In this document: piece after piece, positions 1-8,725 of the stretch
How positions within the stretch are numbered: the stretch's first letter is position 1
Layout of the letters: every line of letters begins with the position of its first letter
Source of the DNA: Prevotella sp. UBA2739
Lineage (GTDB): Bacteria; Bacteroidota; Bacteroidia; Bacteroidales; Bacteroidaceae
Assembly (NCBI GenBank): GCA_002353525.1
Contig: DEJV01000069.1
Span: forward strand, 306 to 53,253
Length of the DNA: 52,948 nt
Direction of reading: 5' to 3'
Notes under the pieces: generated by a model
The model's database searches: none
What the model was told of the DNA's origin: nothing
The model's input: the letters and a program-made list of their open reading frames with translations, nothing else
Translations under genes and position numbers: made by a program

Positions 1-1233
1 GCCCACCTGTCCTGACCATTTATAGCCACACAAATTCCACAAGCTCGTGCCAGGAGACACATTCAGCATCGTACCGAACTTGCTCACCGAAAGGGGATAG
101 CCGCTAACTACATGCGACTCATAGGTAATGTCAGCATCAGGCTTGTCAATACCAATAATCATGTCTTGTCCCTGGCTGAACTCATAGCCCGATGGATTGA
201 GAAGGGTGATGTCGAAATAACCATTACCACCATTGGCGCCCCATCCCCAGTTGATATGCACAAAACCGTTAGAGTCGTAACCATCGAGCACGAAGGCATG
301 ACCGCCACGGTTGGCGTCGGCTCCAGCATAATAGATAGGCCGGTTGCAGTTCAATTCGTTATAGATAATGTCCATCCACTCCTCAAGTGAATAATAAGTA
401 CGGTAAAGCAAGCCTGCATTCTGGTGGTACTTAAAGAAACTAACGAGTCCGTTTCTGGCCTCCGAAGAGTAAGCGCCACTACCTGTCGGTGTATAATTCA
501 TCTCTACTGCCACCCCGCAATGAAGCATAATCGTTGCCACTGCGTTGCCTTGCTCCTCGGTGTAACTGCCTGAAACGTAATTGTCAAGCATGTGAGCCCA
601 GTCGTAGGTGGTCTCTCCAAAGTTTGCACTCAGCAGCTCGCCCACGCCTTCAGCAGGTTTGAACGAGTATTGCTTAGACCCTTGACCCGTTTCGGGATAT
701 TTGTGGAAATACATGATTTGCGACAAGGCTGTAGCCACGCAACCCGACGGATAGCCAGCGCCCTTCGTGTCTTTTGGGCAAAGGTCGTTATAGGGTGAGT
801 TTTGATTCCAAGTGCTCGTAAGCAAATGATCGACAGATGGCTTATACTTCTCCGAAGGCGGAACGGCAGCCTTTCGGTTAATCGTCGACAGACGGTTATC
901 CGAAAGCGATGAGCTTACGTTGTTGAGAAACCACTTCAGTCCCTCATTTGTCTCGTCGTAAGCAGCATCAGAATAGCCGGCAACCGTACCCAGTTGGTCA
1001 TCATTCACCACGATAGCAAAACCCGTGTTATCGCATCCCATCACTGTCAACATGCCATTGTCGAACAAAACAGACCATTCTGCATGATTCTTAGCCTGAG
1101 CCTTTTTCATCCTTTCAGGCGCATGAGTAAACTGCCTGGCCAGTGCCTGTTTTTCGGCAAGTGTACGCTCACGGGCATTGCCACCTACAGCCACAGCCGC
1201 GAACACAAGCAAGAGTAGTAGATTTTTCTTCAT
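1..1233 (-). CDS. C10 family cysteine peptidase (streptopain-like), C-terminus cut by window edge
   Basis: The frame starts at ATG 1233 and stays open for 411 codons to the left edge, so the C-terminus lies outside the window. A signal peptide (MKKNLLLLLVFAAVAVG) is followed by a propeptide-like stretch of about 110 residues and a papain-like C10 domain. The nucleophile is Cys165 in YPSGCVATALSQIM, the catalytic His is His312 in GGHAFVLDGY, and the conserved Trp motif HINWGWG follows. Known C10 enzymes (SpeB, fragipain-like Bfp) are secreted as zymogens and cut proteins outside the cell. It is the fourth gene of the leftward SusC1 operon, 87 nt after the lipoprotein gene. The same gene order, with a second C10 peptidase at 14250-15917, is mirrored on the other side of the recombinase. 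Family call is firm; the substrate is unknown. Confidence 0.92.
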   Translation of the reverse strand, partial: MKKNLLLLLVFAAVAVGGNARERTLAEKQALARQFTHAPERMKKAQAKNHAEWSVLFDNGMLTVMGCDNTGFAIVVNDDQLGTVAGYSDAAYDETNEGLKWFLNNVSSSLSDNRLSTINRKAAVPPSEKYKPSVDHLLTSTWNQNSPYNDLCPKDTKGAGYPSGCVATALSQIMYFHKYPETGQGSKQYSFKPAEGVGELLSANFGETTYDWAHMLDNYVSGSYTEEQGNAVATIMLHCGVAVEMNYTPTGSGAYSSEARNGLVSFFKYHQNAGLLYRTYYSLEEWMDIIYNELNCNRPIYYAGADANRGGHAFVLDGYDSNGFVHINWGWGANGGNGYFDITLLNPSGYEFSQGQDMIIGIDKPDADITYESHVVSGYPLSVSKFGTMLNVSPGTSLWNLCGYKWSGQVG

Positions 1234-1320
1234 AGTCTTCTATTTAACCTTTAAACCGGCCACATCGGCAAGGAACTGCCGACATGGCCGGAATCGTTTA
1301 GTAATACTTAATGTATTATC

Positions 1321-2082
1321 TTATTTCTGCGGATCAGAACCGAACATGATATACACGGTGTGAGTACCGTTGAATGAGTAACCAGAGTCAGGAAGCGTGA
1401 ACTTCACCGTTGCTGTAATCAGCAGGTTCTCCGGATCATAGGTAGCACTACCAGTGGTCATGGCAATACGTCCGTAGGTGTCATCATAATAATCAATGAA
1501 CTGGGCAGGAATGGTCACCTTATTCGTCTTGAAGTCAATGCTGAACTGCAAGTCATAACCATCGGCAAAGCAACCAGGTATCATATAGTTACCACCGCCA
1601 AGCTCATAGATAACGCCAGCCCACTGTCCGCCGTACATCGTCTGCTGGGCAATGACACACTCAAACATGCGATAGACGCTGGAAGTCAAGGTGACAATAT
1701 TACCGCCATACAGGAAGGCATCGCTTTCGCCGAGGCTGATGTTCACCTTCTCTTTGCTGCCGGCAGGCAGGTCAGACGTAATCTTCACATCCTGTGTACG
1801 CTGTCCTGCGGCAAAGCTGACAGAAGCAGGCACATTGAATTTGCTGTTATCGCTGGTCAGCGAAATGGTCTGGGCCTGGGTAGAGTCAATACGGGCCACG
1901 GTCACCACATACTCCTGCTCATCAGAAGGCACAAACACATAACTTGTCTTAGCAGCAGAGATTGTGGCATTGCCACCCTGGTCGGTAGCCGACGGCGCAT
2001 CGTATTCATATTCGTTGGTGCAAGCCACCATGGTCATCGCACACAGCAATACGGCCAATGTATATCTGAAAATCTTCTTCAT
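1321..2082 (-). CDS. Small surface lipoprotein of the SusC1 operon, Ig-like
   Basis: This is a 253-residue lipoprotein with a type II signal peptide and lipobox MVAC (Cys21). I chose the ATG at 2082 because MKKIFRYTLAVLLCAM is a normal signal peptide; an in-frame ATG at 2112 would add ten residues with no such role. Residues ~30-120 look like an Ig/Calx-beta type beta-sandwich, and the rest is a second beta-rich domain. That second half resembles the C-terminal half of the lipoprotein at 13448-14257 in pattern (Gly/Trp/Tyr-rich strands, then a TxTVP/VTIP-like strand). It lies 41 nt after SusD1. By position it may be a surface ligand-binding protein; an inhibitor that protects the cell from the neighbouring C10 peptidase is another possibility. 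I do not recognise a named family. Confidence 0.75.
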   Translation of the reverse strand: MKKIFRYTLAVLLCAMTMVACTNEYEYDAPSATDQGGNATISAAKTSYVFVPSDEQEYVVTVARIDSTQAQTISLTSDNSKFNVPASVSFAAGQRTQDVKITSDLPAGSKEKVNISLGESDAFLYGGNIVTLTSSVYRMFECVIAQQTMYGGQWAGVIYELGGGNYMIPGCFADGYDLQFSIDFKTNKVTIPAQFIDYYDDTYGRIAMTTGSATYDPENLLITATVKFTLPDSGYSFNGTHTVYIMFGSDPQK

Positions 2083-2123
2083 AATTCGAATCTTTTTAGT
2101 TTGTTTATACACACATTATTCCA

Positions 2124-3770
2124 TTACTGTCCTTCTACCCAAGGAGTATAGAGATCCGACGGGTCGGGGTTGTTCATACCCACGAGTGCCTCGTTGCTCT
2201 CGGCCTCAACCATAATAATCACCCAGTTCATCCAAGCAGGACGGCCATTGGTGTTCAGGCGGGCCAGTTCGTCGGTTACATTGGTGCCAGGATAACCTCG
2301 AGTCACCGAATAGTTCAGGCGCTTGATGTCGAAGAAACTCTGTCCTTCGCCCCAAAGTTCCACACGCTTCTGGAATACGATTTCCTCCACCACGTCGTCG
2401 GTAGCCGACACGGTGCATGTGTATTCAGGATCGCGATAGGTCTTCATGAAAGTCTCCACCAGCTGTTTGCCTTCCGCAGCATTCAGATGAGCGGCAGCCT
2501 CAGCCTCGATGAAATACATTTCTTCCACACGCATCAGCGGGTAAGCCGTAGCTGCACCCACGGTGTGGTCGCTGGCATTACCATTTCCCGGACGGAACTT
2601 CAGAGATGCATACTCAGGAAGTTTCTCCTTAAAGGTTGCATTGAGGAATACCACCTGATTCTCCAGGGGAGATCCGGCAGGAGCCTTGAACATGAGCTTA
2701 CGGAAATCGGTATCGCCGATACGCTCGTAGAAGCGACGGTCAATCTTAAAGAAGCAGTTTCCGCCAGGGGCTGCATAACCGAAATCAGTCTCATTGGTCA
2801 CCCACGATGTCCAGTTGACAATACCACTGGTCACGGTGCTGGTGGTTGCAGTCTGCTGAGCTGCCCACATCCATGGACCAGCCACGTTGAAGCCTGTTGT
2901 GGTGTTCATGCACTGCTGCTGGGTCATCGGCGTACGTGCTGTGGTATTGATAGCCTTACGGGCATACTCCTTGGCCTTGTCATACTGGCCGTCCCACATA
3001 TAGAGACGAGCCTTCAGTCCGTATGCGCAAGCCAGGTCGGGGAGAATATGGCCTGAAGTAGCCTCTTCGGTCATGCCACCGATGTACTTCTCAGCCTCAT
3101 CCAGATCTTCCTCAATGAACTTAGCCATTTCTGCATGCGGAGCACGAGGGTTGTTGCGTGCCTCAGCCTCGCTCATGCCTGCACGGACGATAGGCACGGT
3201 GAGTCCGGCCACGTCGTTACCGTCGGCATTGATGTTCGAGGTCTTGTCATTGGGCAGGAACTCGTACATGCGTGCCAAGTCGAGATAAAGCATGGCACGA
3301 TAGGCCAGTGCCGAACCGTACCAAGCGCGCTGCTGGTCGGTGCAGTTCTCAGGATCAATGGCTGAAATCACGTTGTTGACAGCCTGCATGAAACGATAGT
3401 AATAGAGGAACTGGTACTGGGCATAGAAATAGTCCTGACCCATGTACTTGTTTTGTGTCCATTTGTTAAACCAGTTGTCATAACCGTCGGCAGAGAACTC
3501 CATCACGCAGTCACCAGTCTGCATGTCACGTACGTGCATCATGGATCCATAGCCGAAGTTATTATGACGGTCAGACCACATGCGGGTGTGGCAATATGCC
3601 GGCATAGCCATCACCATAGCTTCAGTAGCGATGCTCGACTCACCTACCTGTTTCTCTGTGGCAATACCACTAGCAGGCTCAGTCTCCTCGATGCAGCTTG
3701 AAAACATGAATACTCCGGTCAAGGCCAGCAGTGAAAATATCTTATTCATCTTTTTCATATTCTTCTTCAT
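2124..3770 (-). CDS. SusD/RagB-family lipoprotein (SusD1)
   Basis: The 548-residue product is a SusD-type outer-membrane lipoprotein. It has a lipobox FSSC (Cys26), an N-terminal TPR-like helical part (AWYGSALAYRAMLYLDLARM) and the typical C-terminal signature LWGEGQSFFDIKRL. SusD proteins form a lid over a SusC transporter and capture ligand at the cell surface. The gene starts 34 nt after SusC1. In-frame ATGs at 3770, 3758 and 3749 are all possible; the first was kept. The ligand cannot be read from sequence. The C10 peptidase downstream makes peptides or glycopeptides plausible, as in the RagAB system, but that is inference. Confidence 0.93.
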   Translation of the reverse strand: MKKNMKKMNKIFSLLALTGVFMFSSCIEETEPASGIATEKQVGESSIATEAMVMAMPAYCHTRMWSDRHNNFGYGSMMHVRDMQTGDCVMEFSADGYDNWFNKWTQNKYMGQDYFYAQYQFLYYYRFMQAVNNVISAIDPENCTDQQRAWYGSALAYRAMLYLDLARMYEFLPNDKTSNINADGNDVAGLTVPIVRAGMSEAEARNNPRAPHAEMAKFIEEDLDEAEKYIGGMTEEATSGHILPDLACAYGLKARLYMWDGQYDKAKEYARKAINTTARTPMTQQQCMNTTTGFNVAGPWMWAAQQTATTSTVTSGIVNWTSWVTNETDFGYAAPGGNCFFKIDRRFYERIGDTDFRKLMFKAPAGSPLENQVVFLNATFKEKLPEYASLKFRPGNGNASDHTVGAATAYPLMRVEEMYFIEAEAAAHLNAAEGKQLVETFMKTYRDPEYTCTVSATDDVVEEIVFQKRVELWGEGQSFFDIKRLNYSVTRGYPGTNVTDELARLNTNGRPAWMNWVIIMVEAESNEALVGMNNPDPSDLYTPWVEGQ

Positions 3771-3804
3771 TTAAATTTGTTTCATCTAATCGTAGAGTCG
3801 AAAG

Positions 3805-6800
3805 TTAGAATGTCACAGAGATACCTCCTGAGATGGTGCGGATGCTGCTGTAGTAAGCGTTGCTTGCGCCACCGGTGATGCTCATACGTGGATCAAGTCC
3901 CTGACGCTTCGACCATACCCAGATATTGTCGGCAACGCCGTAGATGCGCAGTTTCTGCACTTTGAACTTCTGGGTGAGCGAGCGAGGCAATGTATAGCCA
4001 ATCGTGATATTCTGCAATGAGAGGTAAGAGGCACCGATGATGAATCGGTCTGACTGGGCGTTCATACGGTCGTCGTTGTACTGCCAACGAGGAATGTTCG
4101 AACTCTTGTTTTCAGGTGTCCAAGCGTTGAGCATATCTACGTGGATAGCCTGTCCGTTGCTGCTTCCCATGAGCTGTGCATAGGGGCTGTCGTAAACGTA
4201 ACCACCCAGCTGATAGGTGAAGTCAACCGAGAAGTCAAATCCCTTCCATGCCAACGAAGTTCCGAAACCACCGTATACATCGGGCAGTGCATCCTTGCCA
4301 GCAAACTCAGTAGCCTCACTGTAGTTGTCGGTGGTCACAACACTCTCTACGATGTAGGTGCCGTCAGCATTCTTCAGGTATTCGCCATTAGCATCCTGTT
4401 TCCAATTCTCCTTATACCACAGCGACTTACCTTCCTCGTTCAGTCCGGCGAAGCGTGGCATATAGAATGTCCAGGCCGACATGCCTTCTGACTTACAGTA
4501 GTTACCAGAGTAGTTACCCATGTAGCCACCGCCAATGTACATCTGCTTAGCGGGCTCGGCCAGTTTGGTCACCTCGTTGTGGTTGGTGGTCATATTAGCA
4601 TAGAGTGTCCATGTGAAGTCCTTTGTGCTGATGACATCACCCTTAAGGTTGATTTCCAGACCGCGGTTCACCATGTTACCGATATTGTCGAGATAGCTGG
4701 TATAACCGAAGGTGTAAGGCAGCGGCATGGTCTGAATCATGTCGTTGGTGCGGTTGGCATAATACTCAATGCCTCCCTCCAAGCGGCCTCCGAAGAGCAT
4801 GAAGTCGAAACCGATGTTGAACTTGCCAGCCTTTTCCCAAGTGAGTTTCTTATTTCCATAAGCAGCAGGAGTAAGCGACACCTGGTCGTTAGAGTTCACA
4901 ATGTTATAATAGGTGATATAACGGTAAGCAGCCACATCGTCGTTACCATTCTCACCGTAAGAGGCTTTGAACTTCAGTTGGTCAACCCACTTCACATTGA
5001 ACCAAGGCTCCTTATGGATGTTCCAACCCAAACTGGCCGACCAGAAGTTACCCCACCAATGCTCAGGATCGAACACCGATGCAGCCTGATGTACGAAACT
5101 GGCCTGTCCGAAGTAGCGGTCGTCGTAGCTGTACATCACACGGCCCAGCCAAGACTCTGTGTTGAAGTCGCTAGAGCTAGAGTTGGTGTTCTGCACCTTC
5201 ACGGCACCTGCCAGCTCATAATACTTAGGATCGAACATGTTGTTGCGCTGTCCCCAGAGATCGTTGCTGTACAGACGATAGTACTCGTGAGCGGCCATGG
5301 CCTCCACGTCGTGCTTGTCGAACTTCTTGTGCCAGTTCAGACGCTGCTGGTGGTTATAGCTCCAAGTACGTCCGTGGTCAATCACGATAATACCGTTCGA
5401 AGATGCGTACTGACCGAAGTACGGGTTGGTGGTCTCTGTCGAGCGGCTCTCGCGCAGATAGTAGTTGTTGATAGAGGTCAAAGTGAATCCGAGCGGCAGG
5501 CGCAACTCCAGGTTGGCTGTTCCATTGAAGGTGTTGCCCGAGGCGTTGTTGCGGTCGAGCTGAGCCGACGAGAGCTGGTTACCACTGCCCAGATATGGAC
5601 GGGCGATACCAATCACCTTACCGTCACCATAGTCGTACATATTAATGCCTGCAGCTTCGCTGTACATGATGTTACCCTTACCATCACGGATGTAAAGCGG
5701 ATAGATAGGAGCCATCATGGCCATGGCAAACATATTACCAGAAGAACCTCCTTCACCATCGTTGCTTACCATGTCGCGGTCGTAGTGACCATAGGTCATG
5801 TTCATGCCCATCTTCAGCCATGGCTTCAGCTGATAGTCGGCATTCAGGCGGGCAGTCATACGCTTGTAGGTAGACTGCGGTGTGATACCATCGTTGTCGA
5901 GATAGTTCACCGAAGCATAGTAGCTGCTGCGATCTGTAGCACCCGATGCGCTGACGGTGTACTCCTGGCGGAGTGAGTTCTTATAGGTGGCATCCATCCA
6001 GTCATCAGGAGTGATGAAATAGTCGTTGCCTTTATAAGAGATGACACGACCCAATGTGGCATTGGGGTTCAGCTTACCATTCTGTCCAATAAGTTCTTGT
6101 CCTTGGGGGACAGTATAGACGTTATAGCTCAAACCATAGGCATTGGATTTTGTCAGGTTATCATTGGCAAACTTCCAAGCCTCGGGATGGCTGTAGCCAT
6201 AAGTGTTAGCGGCATAGTTGTAAAGTCCCTTATACCACATCTCATAGTACTTGGCAGGATGATCAAGCATCTCGTAGTCGGGCACTGCACGCTGGTTGCT
6301 ACCCCACTTTGCATCGAAGGTGATGGTGGCATCCTTGCCTTTCTTGGCACTCTTCGTGGTAATCAAAATAACACCGTTACCACCACGTGCTCCATAAAGG
6401 GCTGTCGAGGCAGCATCCTTCAGCACCGACATCGACTCAACGTCAACGGGGTTGATATCGTTCAGCGAGCCATCGTAAGGTGAGCCGTCAAGCACAATCA
6501 GCGGGCCGTTACCAGCATTCAGCGAGTTGATACCACGAATGCGGATGGTCGGTGTAGAACCGGGCTGACCTGAAGCTGTGTAAATCTGCACACCGGCGGC
6601 CTTACCCTTCAGCGCGTCTACAGCATTGGTAACCTGCACCTTGCCAATTTCTTCAGAACCCACAACGGCTGCAGAACCAGTAAATGCAGATTTCTTCTGC
6701 GTACCATAGGCCACGACAATCACCTCGTCGAGCTGCTTCTGGTCGTGACGTAACACGACACGCATGCCCTGCTTGATGGTCAATGTCTGCGTCTCATAAC

Positions 6801-7029
6801 CCACATACGATACTGTAATCTGCTTCACACCTTGGCGCTGGGTAAATGAAAACTTACCATTAGCGTCGGTAACAGCACCCAGATTTGTTCCAACCAAACG
6901 GATGGTGGCACCGATAACCGGCTCACCGTCGTCGGCAGATACTACGGTTCCAGAGATAATGGTCTGCGAGAACGCCATACCAATGCTCAGGAACAGAGAG
7001 GCCAAAAACATTGTTAGTCTTTTTTCCAT
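3805..7029 (-). CDS. SusC/RagA-family TonB-dependent transporter (SusC1)
   Basis: This 1074-residue outer-membrane transporter has a signal peptide (to ~residue 21), a carboxypeptidase-like regulatory domain (~24-98), a TonB box around DEVIVVAYG (101-109), a plug (~115-225) and a 22-strand barrel ending in GGISVTF. It heads the leftward operon SusC1-SusD1-lipoprotein-C10 peptidase. A full-consensus promoter at 7213-7244 points at it from inside the presumed invertible segment, so this operon should be the expressed one in the present orientation. Its first ~83 residues differ from SusC2 (8761-11922) at only two positions (V38/I, N49/S), while the plug and barrel differ widely. That fits a shared front end and different ligand specificity. 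Confidence 0.96.
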   Translation of the reverse strand: MEKRLTMFLASLFLSIGMAFSQTIISGTVVSADDGEPVIGATIRLVGTNLGAVTDANGKFSFTQRQGVKQITVSYVGYETQTLTIKQGMRVVLRHDQKQLDEVIVVAYGTQKKSAFTGSAAVVGSEEIGKVQVTNAVDALKGKAAGVQIYTASGQPGSTPTIRIRGINSLNAGNGPLIVLDGSPYDGSLNDINPVDVESMSVLKDAASTALYGARGGNGVILITTKSAKKGKDATITFDAKWGSNQRAVPDYEMLDHPAKYYEMWYKGLYNYAANTYGYSHPEAWKFANDNLTKSNAYGLSYNVYTVPQGQELIGQNGKLNPNATLGRVISYKGNDYFITPDDWMDATYKNSLRQEYTVSASGATDRSSYYASVNYLDNDGITPQSTYKRMTARLNADYQLKPWLKMGMNMTYGHYDRDMVSNDGEGGSSGNMFAMAMMAPIYPLYIRDGKGNIMYSEAAGINMYDYGDGKVIGIARPYLGSGNQLSSAQLDRNNASGNTFNGTANLELRLPLGFTLTSINNYYLRESRSTETTNPYFGQYASSNGIIVIDHGRTWSYNHQQRLNWHKKFDKHDVEAMAAHEYYRLYSNDLWGQRNNMFDPKYYELAGAVKVQNTNSSSSDFNTESWLGRVMYSYDDRYFGQASFVHQAASVFDPEHWWGNFWSASLGWNIHKEPWFNVKWVDQLKFKASYGENGNDDVAAYRYITYYNIVNSNDQVSLTPAAYGNKKLTWEKAGKFNIGFDFMLFGGRLEGGIEYYANRTNDMIQTMPLPYTFGYTSYLDNIGNMVNRGLEINLKGDVISTKDFTWTLYANMTTNHNEVTKLAEPAKQMYIGGGYMGNYSGNYCKSEGMSAWTFYMPRFAGLNEEGKSLWYKENWKQDANGEYLKNADGTYIVESVVTTDNYSEATEFAGKDALPDVYGGFGTSLAWKGFDFSVDFTYQLGGYVYDSPYAQLMGSSNGQAIHVDMLNAWTPENKSSNIPRWQYNDDRMNAQSDRFIIGASYLSLQNITIGYTLPRSLTQKFKVQKLRIYGVADNIWVWSKRQGLDPRMSITGGASNAYYSSIRTISGGISVTF

Positions 7030-7064
7030 AAATTCTCTCTCGTTATTAAATGGTTTATAATAAA
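6780..7064 (-). repeat. Outer inverted repeat, left copy (SusC1 leader and 5' coding end)
   Basis: Reading leftward, the 35 nt before the SusC1 ATG (7064-7030) are identical to the 35 nt before the SusC2 ATG (8726-8760). The following ~240 nt of coding sequence differ at only about seven positions by eye, and similarity fades after about codon 83. The two copies lie in opposite orientation about 1.7 kb apart, so they could also recombine by homology. Confidence 0.9.
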
Positions 7065-7075
7065 TGTGAATTCTC

Positions 7076-7107
7076 TTTCCCGTTTTCGTTAATTATTTGT
7101 ATTTTTG
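7076..7107 (+). promoter_or_regulatory. Candidate rightward promoter in the SusC1 leader
   Basis: TTTC (7076-7079), a 20-nt spacer and TATTTTTG (7100-7107) match the Bacteroidota promoter pattern TTTG-N20-TAnnTTTG with one mismatch. It points right, against SusC1 and towards the recombination site. In the present orientation it would give antisense RNA. If the 7187-8607 segment were inverted, the recombinase start codon would lie downstream of it. No equally good match is visible on the other side. Confidence 0.35.
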
Positions 7108-7159
7108 TACTGGGAAATAGGGATATTTATCCAGCACGAACCCCCAAACTATTACTTGG

Positions 7160-7186
7160 TGCATAACTCCCGCGGGGAGTTGCGCA
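7160..7186. repeat. Left inversion site (27-bp near-palindrome)
   Basis: Read leftward from 7186, the site is TGCGCAACTCCC, a 3-nt centre CGC, then GGGAGTTATGCA. The two 12-bp arms pair with two mismatches. Its first 20 nt (7186-7167) are identical, in inverted orientation, to 8608-8627. This structure, two inverted arms around a short centre, is what tyrosine recombinases bind and cut. Confidence 0.8.
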
Positions 7187-7212
7187 CGTCACAACAGACT
7201 TGTGGGCAATTG

Positions 7213-7244
7213 CAAATTTAGTAAATAAAAATTGTGCTGACAAA
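7213..7244 (-). promoter_or_regulatory. Leftward promoter for the SusC1 operon
   Basis: On the minus strand, TTTG (7244-7241), a 20-nt spacer and TAAATTTG (7220-7213) give a perfect match to the Bacteroidota sigma-ABfr-type consensus. The start point should be near 7206, giving a leader of about 177 nt that includes the left inversion site. The promoter lies just inside the inverted sites, as in known invertible promoters of Bacteroides capsule loci. Confidence 0.8.
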
Positions 7245-7340
7245 TAATTTTATTAAAAATAGGCTTTACTAAACATTTTTTAACGGAAAGTGTTAAAAAA
7301 GTAAGTCGTAACGATTGTTTACACCATATTATATATATAA

Positions 7341-7496
7341 GGTGATAGTTGAGAGTTGAGAACTGAGAGGTATGATTTCCCTTATTTAAGATGATAGTTG
7401 AGAGCTGAGAACTGAGAGATATGATTTCTCTTATTTAAGGTGAGAGCTGAGAACTGAGAACTGAGAGTTGAGAACTGAGAGGTATGATTTCCCTCC
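7341..7496. repeat. 49-bp tandem repeat block
   Basis: Two 49-bp units (7341-7389, 7390-7438) are followed by a third, rearranged unit to about 7496. Units consist of the words GAGAGTTGAGAACTGAGAG and TATGATTTCCCTTATTTAA with a few changes. The complementary words (CTCTCAACTATCAG) recur at 7530-7550, so the RNA could fold back. The block lies between the recombinase stop codon and the SusC1 promoter and may end or buffer recombinase transcription. Confidence 0.75.
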
Positions 7497-7577
7497 AGGC
7501 TGAGGCTCAAGCTCGAAAGCTAATCACACCTCTCAACTATCAGTTTTCAGTTATCAACTAACAAAATTCTCCATTTT

Positions 7578-8567
7578 CTAAATTTTGCTGAGCATGTCGC
7601 GGTTGGCTTGTTCGAGACGGGCGTCGTTGACGCCCCGGATGTAGATGAGGGTGGTTTTGGTGTCGGTATGTCCGAGTGCTTTTGAGATGACGGGCAGGTC
7701 GACATTCTCTTCGTAGGCATTGCTGGCCCATGAGTGGCGCGCCACGTATGAGGTGAGCTTGCAGCTGACTTTTGCCAGTTGGGCAATGCGTTTCAGGTTA
7801 CGGTTGTAGTTGCCCAGTGCGGTGAGGTACTGGTGGTGTGCCTGCTCTTCATCGTCGGTGGTGATGATGGGGAAGAGGTAGGGGCTGGGGGGGTGATGGT
7901 AGGCGGAGATGATGTCGGTCATGCAGGGTTCGAGCTTGATGCGTATCTGCTGGCCGGTCTTATGGCGATAATAGATGATCGTGTTGTCTTGTATGTTTGT
8001 TGTTTTGAGGAAAGCCACGTCTACAAAGGGCATTCCGAGGGTATAGTAGCAGAAGAGGAAGATGTCGCGTGTGAGTTGCAGCGACTTTTTCCCGTGCAGG
8101 TCGGCTTCTTTTATTTTTCGTATGTCGGCTGCGGGAATAGAGCGTTTGATGGTGGCGGCATGGCCTGTATATGCCTTGCTGAAAGGTGTTCGCGGCTCTA
8201 CGCCGCTGGCATTGACGGCTTTGTTGTAGATGGAGCGCAGGCATCGCATGTAGCATGAGATGGTGTTGGGACAGATGGATTTCTGGCGCAGCCATTGTTG
8301 GTAGTCGTCGATCAGTTCCTCGCTGATGGTGTCGAGGGGAATGACGGCCTGGCGGGTAAAGTCAATGAATGAGCGTACGGCAGTCTGGTGGTTCCGGGCA
8401 GTGCTGAATCGTTTTCTTTGGCGTGCGTTGTGGATTTCGCTTTCGGCAAAGGCAACAAAGTCGGTGCGACAGGATGGTGGGGTGATGCCTTCCCGTTGGA
8501 GGCTGCTGGGTTCGATAGGCCTGTCGTTTTGGACATGGATGTTGAACTCGAATTTGATTTTAATCAT
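7578..8567 (-). CDS. Tyrosine recombinase, presumed DNA invertase of the SusC switch
   Basis: The 329-residue protein has an N-terminal SAM-like DNA-binding domain (~40-125) and a C-terminal catalytic domain typical of Bacteroidota phage-integrase-family recombinases. Visible catalytic residues are Arg277 (YVARHSWA), His300 (LGHTDTKTT) and the nucleophile Tyr309 (LIYIRG), with Tyr274 in the first His position, as is common in this group. The first catalytic Arg, normally in an R-G-M motif, is Leu177 here (YYTLGMPFVDVAFL; codon CTC). The ATG at 8567 lies 41 nt inside the right inversion site, so any promoter must be in or beyond that site. There is no tRNA end, excisionase or other integrative-element gene nearby, so a local invertase is more likely than an element integrase. 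Whether it is active is uncertain because of Leu177. Confidence 0.9.
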   Translation of the reverse strand: MIKIKFEFNIHVQNDRPIEPSSLQREGITPPSCRTDFVAFAESEIHNARQRKRFSTARNHQTAVRSFIDFTRQAVIPLDTISEELIDDYQQWLRQKSICPNTISCYMRCLRSIYNKAVNASGVEPRTPFSKAYTGHAATIKRSIPAADIRKIKEADLHGKKSLQLTRDIFLFCYYTLGMPFVDVAFLKTTNIQDNTIIYYRHKTGQQIRIKLEPCMTDIISAYHHPPSPYLFPIITTDDEEQAHHQYLTALGNYNRNLKRIAQLAKVSCKLTSYVARHSWASNAYEENVDLPVISKALGHTDTKTTLIYIRGVNDARLEQANRDMLSKI

Positions 8568-8607
8568 AGTTTTCTTGATGTGTTTAAGCTCGTCTTTGTG
8601 TTTGTTT

Positions 8608-8634
8608 TGCGCAACTCCCCGCGGGAGGTGTGCA
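8608..8634. repeat. Right inversion site (27-bp near-palindrome)
   Basis: The site reads TGCGCAACTCCC, centre CGC, GGGAGGTGTGCA; the arms pair with two mismatches. The first 20 nt equal the inverted left site (7186-7167), and TGCA at the far end is also shared. Between this site and the SusC2 ATG (8635-8760) I see no TAnnTTTG promoter in the rightward direction. Confidence 0.8.
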
Positions 8635-8725
8635 GAAAAACACAGGTAAGCAAGAGCTGCTGGTTGATAATACGCAGAATGTGCGGTAAGTATTACTTCA
8701 CTAATATAACGATTTTTTTTATCAA

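Larger units (their letters stand above)
7187..8607. other. Presumed invertible segment with promoter and its own recombinase
   Basis: This 1421-bp stretch lies between two inverted 27-bp sites. It contains a leftward promoter (7213-7244), a 49-bp tandem repeat block (7341-7496) and a leftward tyrosine recombinase gene (7578-8567). Divergent SusC operons start 157 nt beyond the left site and 153 nt beyond the right site. On inversion, the promoter start point (about 7206) would move to about 8588 and read through the right site into SusC2. The layout is seen directly; inversion itself is inferred. The 7030-7577 stretch holds no gene apart from these elements. Confidence 0.75.

Noticed and set aside
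7578..8567. Integrase of an integrative or conjugative element
   Set aside because: There is no tRNA or att duplication at element ends, no excisionase, relaxase or cargo. The inverted sites lie directly around the gene and promoter between two SusC genes, which fits an invertase better.
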